From: Gammaproteobacteria bacterium
GTDB taxonomy: Bacteria > Gemmatimonadota > Gemmatimonadetes > Longimicrobiales > Gaopeijiaceae
Assembly (NCBI GenBank): GCA_009843625.1
Contig: VYDD01000084.1
Span: 1-17,016 of the forward strand
Direction: 5' to 3'
Length of the DNA: 17,016 nt
Shown: positions 14,924-17,016 of the stretch, piece by piece
Layout: every line of letters begins with the position of its first letter
Position numbering within the stretch: the stretch's first letter is position 1
Notes under the pieces: generated by a model
What the model saw: only the letters and a program-made list of their open reading frames with translations
Databases searched by the model: none
What the model was told of the DNA's origin: nothing
Translations under genes and position numbers: made by a program

Positions 14924-16042
14924 ATGCACCAATCCCCGAGGGGCCTGCGCGAGCCCGGCAGCGGCATGAGGGAACCCGGAGCCATGGGCGAGTCCGGCGG
15001 CGAGCGCGCGGATCCGGCCCTCATCCTCGGGGCACGTCCTGCGAGTCTCGACGACGGCCTGCGCATCGGCACCTCCAGAGGCGGACGCCCCATCCACGCC
15101 TTCAGATTCGGCTCCGGGCCGCTGCGCGTGAGCCTGCTCGGGGGATGCCATGCCGACGAGCCCGTGGGGCCGGCGCTCCTCGCCAGGCTGTGCGGATGGC
15201 TGGGCGGGCTGGCTCCGGATCATCCGATGCTCGAGCGCTTCGAGTGGTGGATCGTGCCGCATGTGAATCCCGACGGAGCGGCGCGCAATCGCGCGTGGCA
15301 GGCTGGTGGGCTCGACTTCGAGTTGGGCGAGTACCTGACGCACGTCGTGCGCGAACTCCCCGGAGACGACATCGAGTTCGGCTTCCCCGCGGCCTTGGAT
15401 GACACGGCCGCCCGGCCCGAGAACCGGGCGGCCAGTGCGTGGTGGGCCAGCGCCGGTGGCGCCTTCGATCTGCACGTCTCGCTCCACGGAATGGGATTCT
15501 CGTCCGGCCCCTGGTTCCTCATCGATCCGCACTGGATCGACCGGACCGGGTGCCTGCGTGCCCGCTGCAGGGAGGTGGTGCGCGACATGGGATACCGCCT
15601 CCACGACGTGGAGCGGGAAGGGGAGAAGGGCTTCGTGCGCATCGCCCCCGGCTTCTGCACGCGCCCGAACCACAACGCCATGCGCGAGCACTTCGTGGAG
15701 CTCAGGGACGAGGCCACGGCGGGACGCTTCCGCCCCAGCTCTATGGAGGCGGTGCGCTCGCTGGGGGGCGACACCCTCACGCTGGTAACGGAGATGCCGC
15801 TGTTCATCACACCGGGAGTCGGGGAGACGCTCGGTCCTCCGGATCCGGCGGCGGCTCGTTGGAAGACCCGCATCGACGGATGGAGGGCGGAGCTGGCTGC
15901 CGGCCGCGCGGCGCCCGCCGAGGTAACCCGCGAGGGTGCGCGGCTGGGGATCCGGCCCATGCCCGTGGCAGACCAGATGAAGCTGCAGTGGACGCTCGTG
16001 GAGGCTGGGCTCGAGACGGTCGCCGCCCGGGCGCGCGCGTGA
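14924..16042 (+). CDS. M14-family zinc carboxypeptidase-like protein
   Basis: The product is 372 aa from the ATG at 14924 (GGAGG 2 nt upstream; 11 nt after the S9 stop). ATGs at 14966 and 14984 are alternatives, the latter with GAGGGAA 9 nt upstream. M14 hallmarks are all present: zinc ligands His76 and Glu79 in GGCHADEPVG, substrate-binding NPDGAARNRAW, the third-ligand region DLHVSLHG (His184 or His188) and catalytic Glu290 in LVTEMPLF. No signal peptide is evident, so it is probably cytoplasmic. The family removes C-terminal residues from peptides or hydrolyses related amides (succinylglutamate desuccinylase/aspartoacylase-like members share the fold). Its position between two peptidases favours peptide trimming. 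The stop overlaps the next start by 1 bp. Confidence 0.87.
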   Translation: MHQSPRGLREPGSGMREPGAMGESGGERADPALILGARPASLDDGLRIGTSRGGRPIHAFRFGSGPLRVSLLGGCHADEPVGPALLARLCGWLGGLAPDHPMLERFEWWIVPHVNPDGAARNRAWQAGGLDFELGEYLTHVVRELPGDDIEFGFPAALDDTAARPENRAASAWWASAGGAFDLHVSLHGMGFSSGPWFLIDPHWIDRTGCLRARCREVVRDMGYRLHDVEREGEKGFVRIAPGFCTRPNHNAMREHFVELRDEATAGRFRPSSMEAVRSLGGDTLTLVTEMPLFITPGVGETLGPPDPAAARWKTRIDGWRAELAAGRAAPAEVTREGARLGIRPMPVADQMKLQWTLVEAGLETVAARARA

Positions 16043-17016
16043 TGTCGACCCACGGCTTCGAACCCGCCGCCGACATCTTCCACGAGCGCCGCGCGCTGGT
16101 GCTCGACGCATTGGGAGACGCCGCCATCGTGCTTCCGGCGGCGGCGGACGCGTGCCGGCGGGGCTCCGACCCCTCCCCGTACCGCCCTGACTCCGAGTTC
16201 TTCTATCTGACCGGTTTCACTGAGCCCGGAAGCGTTCTCGTCCTGCGCGGCTTCGCCGAATCGAAGCGCTCGGTGCTCTTCACCCGCTCCCGCGATGCGA
16301 CGGCGGAACTCTGGGGCGGGAAACGGCTCGGCCCCGAGGCTGCCCGCGAGCAATTGGGCGTGGATGCCGGCCATCCCCTGGATGAGCTGGGGCAGGAGCT
16401 CGGTATCCTGCTCAAGGGAGCGAGCCACGTCTTCTTCCGGCTGGGATCCGATCCGTGGGTTGACCGCCTGGTGCGGGGCGCATTGGCGCATGCCCGCGCC
16501 CGCGGCGCGCGCAAGGGACTGGGACCGCGCGGCGTCATCGACCCGGGCGAGATTCTGGATGAGATGCGGCTCCGCAAGGACGCAGGGGAGGTGGAGTCGC
16601 TGCGGAGCGCCGCCGCGCTGACGCTCGCCGGGCACCGCGCGCTCGCCGGGGAGCTTCGACCCGGGGTCGGGGAGTGGGAACTGCAGGCGTCCCTCGAGGC
16701 GGTGTTCCGCCGGCACGGGGGCGCGACCCCCGCATATCCGTCCATCGTGGCGTCGGGCGCCAACGCTTGCGTACTCCACTACGCAGAAAACCGGCGCCGG
16801 GCACAGGCGGGCGAACTGGTGCTGGTGGACGCGGCCGCCGAACTCGGCCACTACTGCGCCGACGTGACCCGCACCTACCCGGTGGACGGGCGCTTCACCG
16901 CGGACCAGCGGGCCGTCTACGAGATCGTGGACGAAGCGCGCGCGGCCGCGATCGCCGCCGCCGCGCCGGGCGTGCCGGTGAGCTCGGTGCACGGGGCCGC
17001 TTGCGACGTGCTGGCC
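16042..17016 (+). CDS. pepP: Xaa-Pro aminopeptidase (aminopeptidase P, M24 family), 3'-truncated by window end
   Basis: 325 codons are present, beginning at the ATG that overlaps the M14 stop (TGATG); the frame is open to the last base. The N-terminal AMP_N domain has YRPDSEFFYLTGFTEPGSVLVL (split here as YRPDSEFFYLTGF and TEPGSVLVL), and the pita-bread M24 domain starts near residue 175. Visible active-site residues are His246 in CVLHYAENR and metal ligands Asp263 (LVLVDAAAE) and Asp274 (YCADVTRTYP), spaced 11 residues apart as in E. coli PepP. The remaining ligands (His, Glu, Glu) would lie beyond the window. The enzyme removes an N-terminal residue preceding proline, which complements the prolyl-type S9 enzyme two genes upstream. 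There is no signal peptide, so it is probably cytoplasmic. Confidence 0.92.
   Translation, partial: MSTHGFEPAADIFHERRALVLDALGDAAIVLPAAADACRRGSDPSPYRPDSEFFYLTGFTEPGSVLVLRGFAESKRSVLFTRSRDATAELWGGKRLGPEAAREQLGVDAGHPLDELGQELGILLKGASHVFFRLGSDPWVDRLVRGALAHARARGARKGLGPRGVIDPGEILDEMRLRKDAGEVESLRSAAALTLAGHRALAGELRPGVGEWELQASLEAVFRRHGGATPAYPSIVASGANACVLHYAENRRRAQAGELVLVDAAAELGHYCADVTRTYPVDGRFTADQRAVYEIVDEARAAAIAAAAPGVPVSSVHGAACDVLA

Noticed and set aside
15220..16992. Minus-strand open frame of 590 codons opposite the M14 and aminopeptidase P genes
   Set aside because: It spans two well-supported genes in antisense, with no domain signature; explained by high GC at third codon positions.

Overview
The window is a dense, GC-rich bacterial chromosome segment. 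It most resembles Gemmatimonadota, with Acidobacteriota as the main alternative. The reasons are an ADOP-type MacB permease, a sigma-54 activator/NtrY-like kinase pair beside a TolC gene, an ECF sigma operon ending in a 6-bladed beta-propeller lipoprotein, a secreted protein with repeated carboxypeptidase-regulatory domains, and signal peptides ending in Ala-Gln or Gly-Gln. This assignment is inferred from gene content; no rRNA or tRNA gene was seen.

Layout. Everything from 1 to 12653 lies on the minus strand, and everything from 12762 to the end lies on the plus strand. (1) 1-4988 is an export/regulatory module, read right to left: NtrC-family sigma-54 activator, then its membrane histidine kinase, then a 256-bp gap, then a TolC-type outer membrane channel, then the first 125 codons of a MacB/ADOP-type permease that runs off the window. 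Both the activator gene and the TolC gene are preceded by a sigma-54-like element starting TTGGCACG, about 50 nt before the start codon. The two-component pair therefore probably controls both itself and the export genes. (2) 5162-7966 is a four-gene, translationally coupled operon: ECF sigma factor, single-pass membrane protein (probable anti-sigma factor), small exported protein with a secretin-like C-terminal signature, and beta-propeller lipoprotein. (3) 8154-12653 is an outer membrane module: a secreted protein with three carboxypeptidase-regulatory-like domains around an unrecognised middle domain, a TonB-dependent receptor, and a small exported protein whose start overlaps the receptor stop. 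(4) 12762-17016 is a divergent run of three peptidases: secreted S9 prolyl-oligopeptidase family, M14 zinc carboxypeptidase family, and Xaa-Pro aminopeptidase (cut by the window end).

How they may work together. Modules 3 and 4 share a 108-bp divergent intergenic region and together look like a peptide-scavenging locus: uptake across the outer membrane plus sequential peptide trimming. Module 1 looks like a self-amplifying envelope or export response. Module 2 is a candidate cell-surface signalling cassette whose two exported products have unknown roles. No mobile element, CRISPR array or structural RNA gene was recognised. No gene-free stretch exceeds 300 bases. The gaps at 1910-2165, 4925-5161 and 7967-8153 hold the promoter and hairpin features listed.
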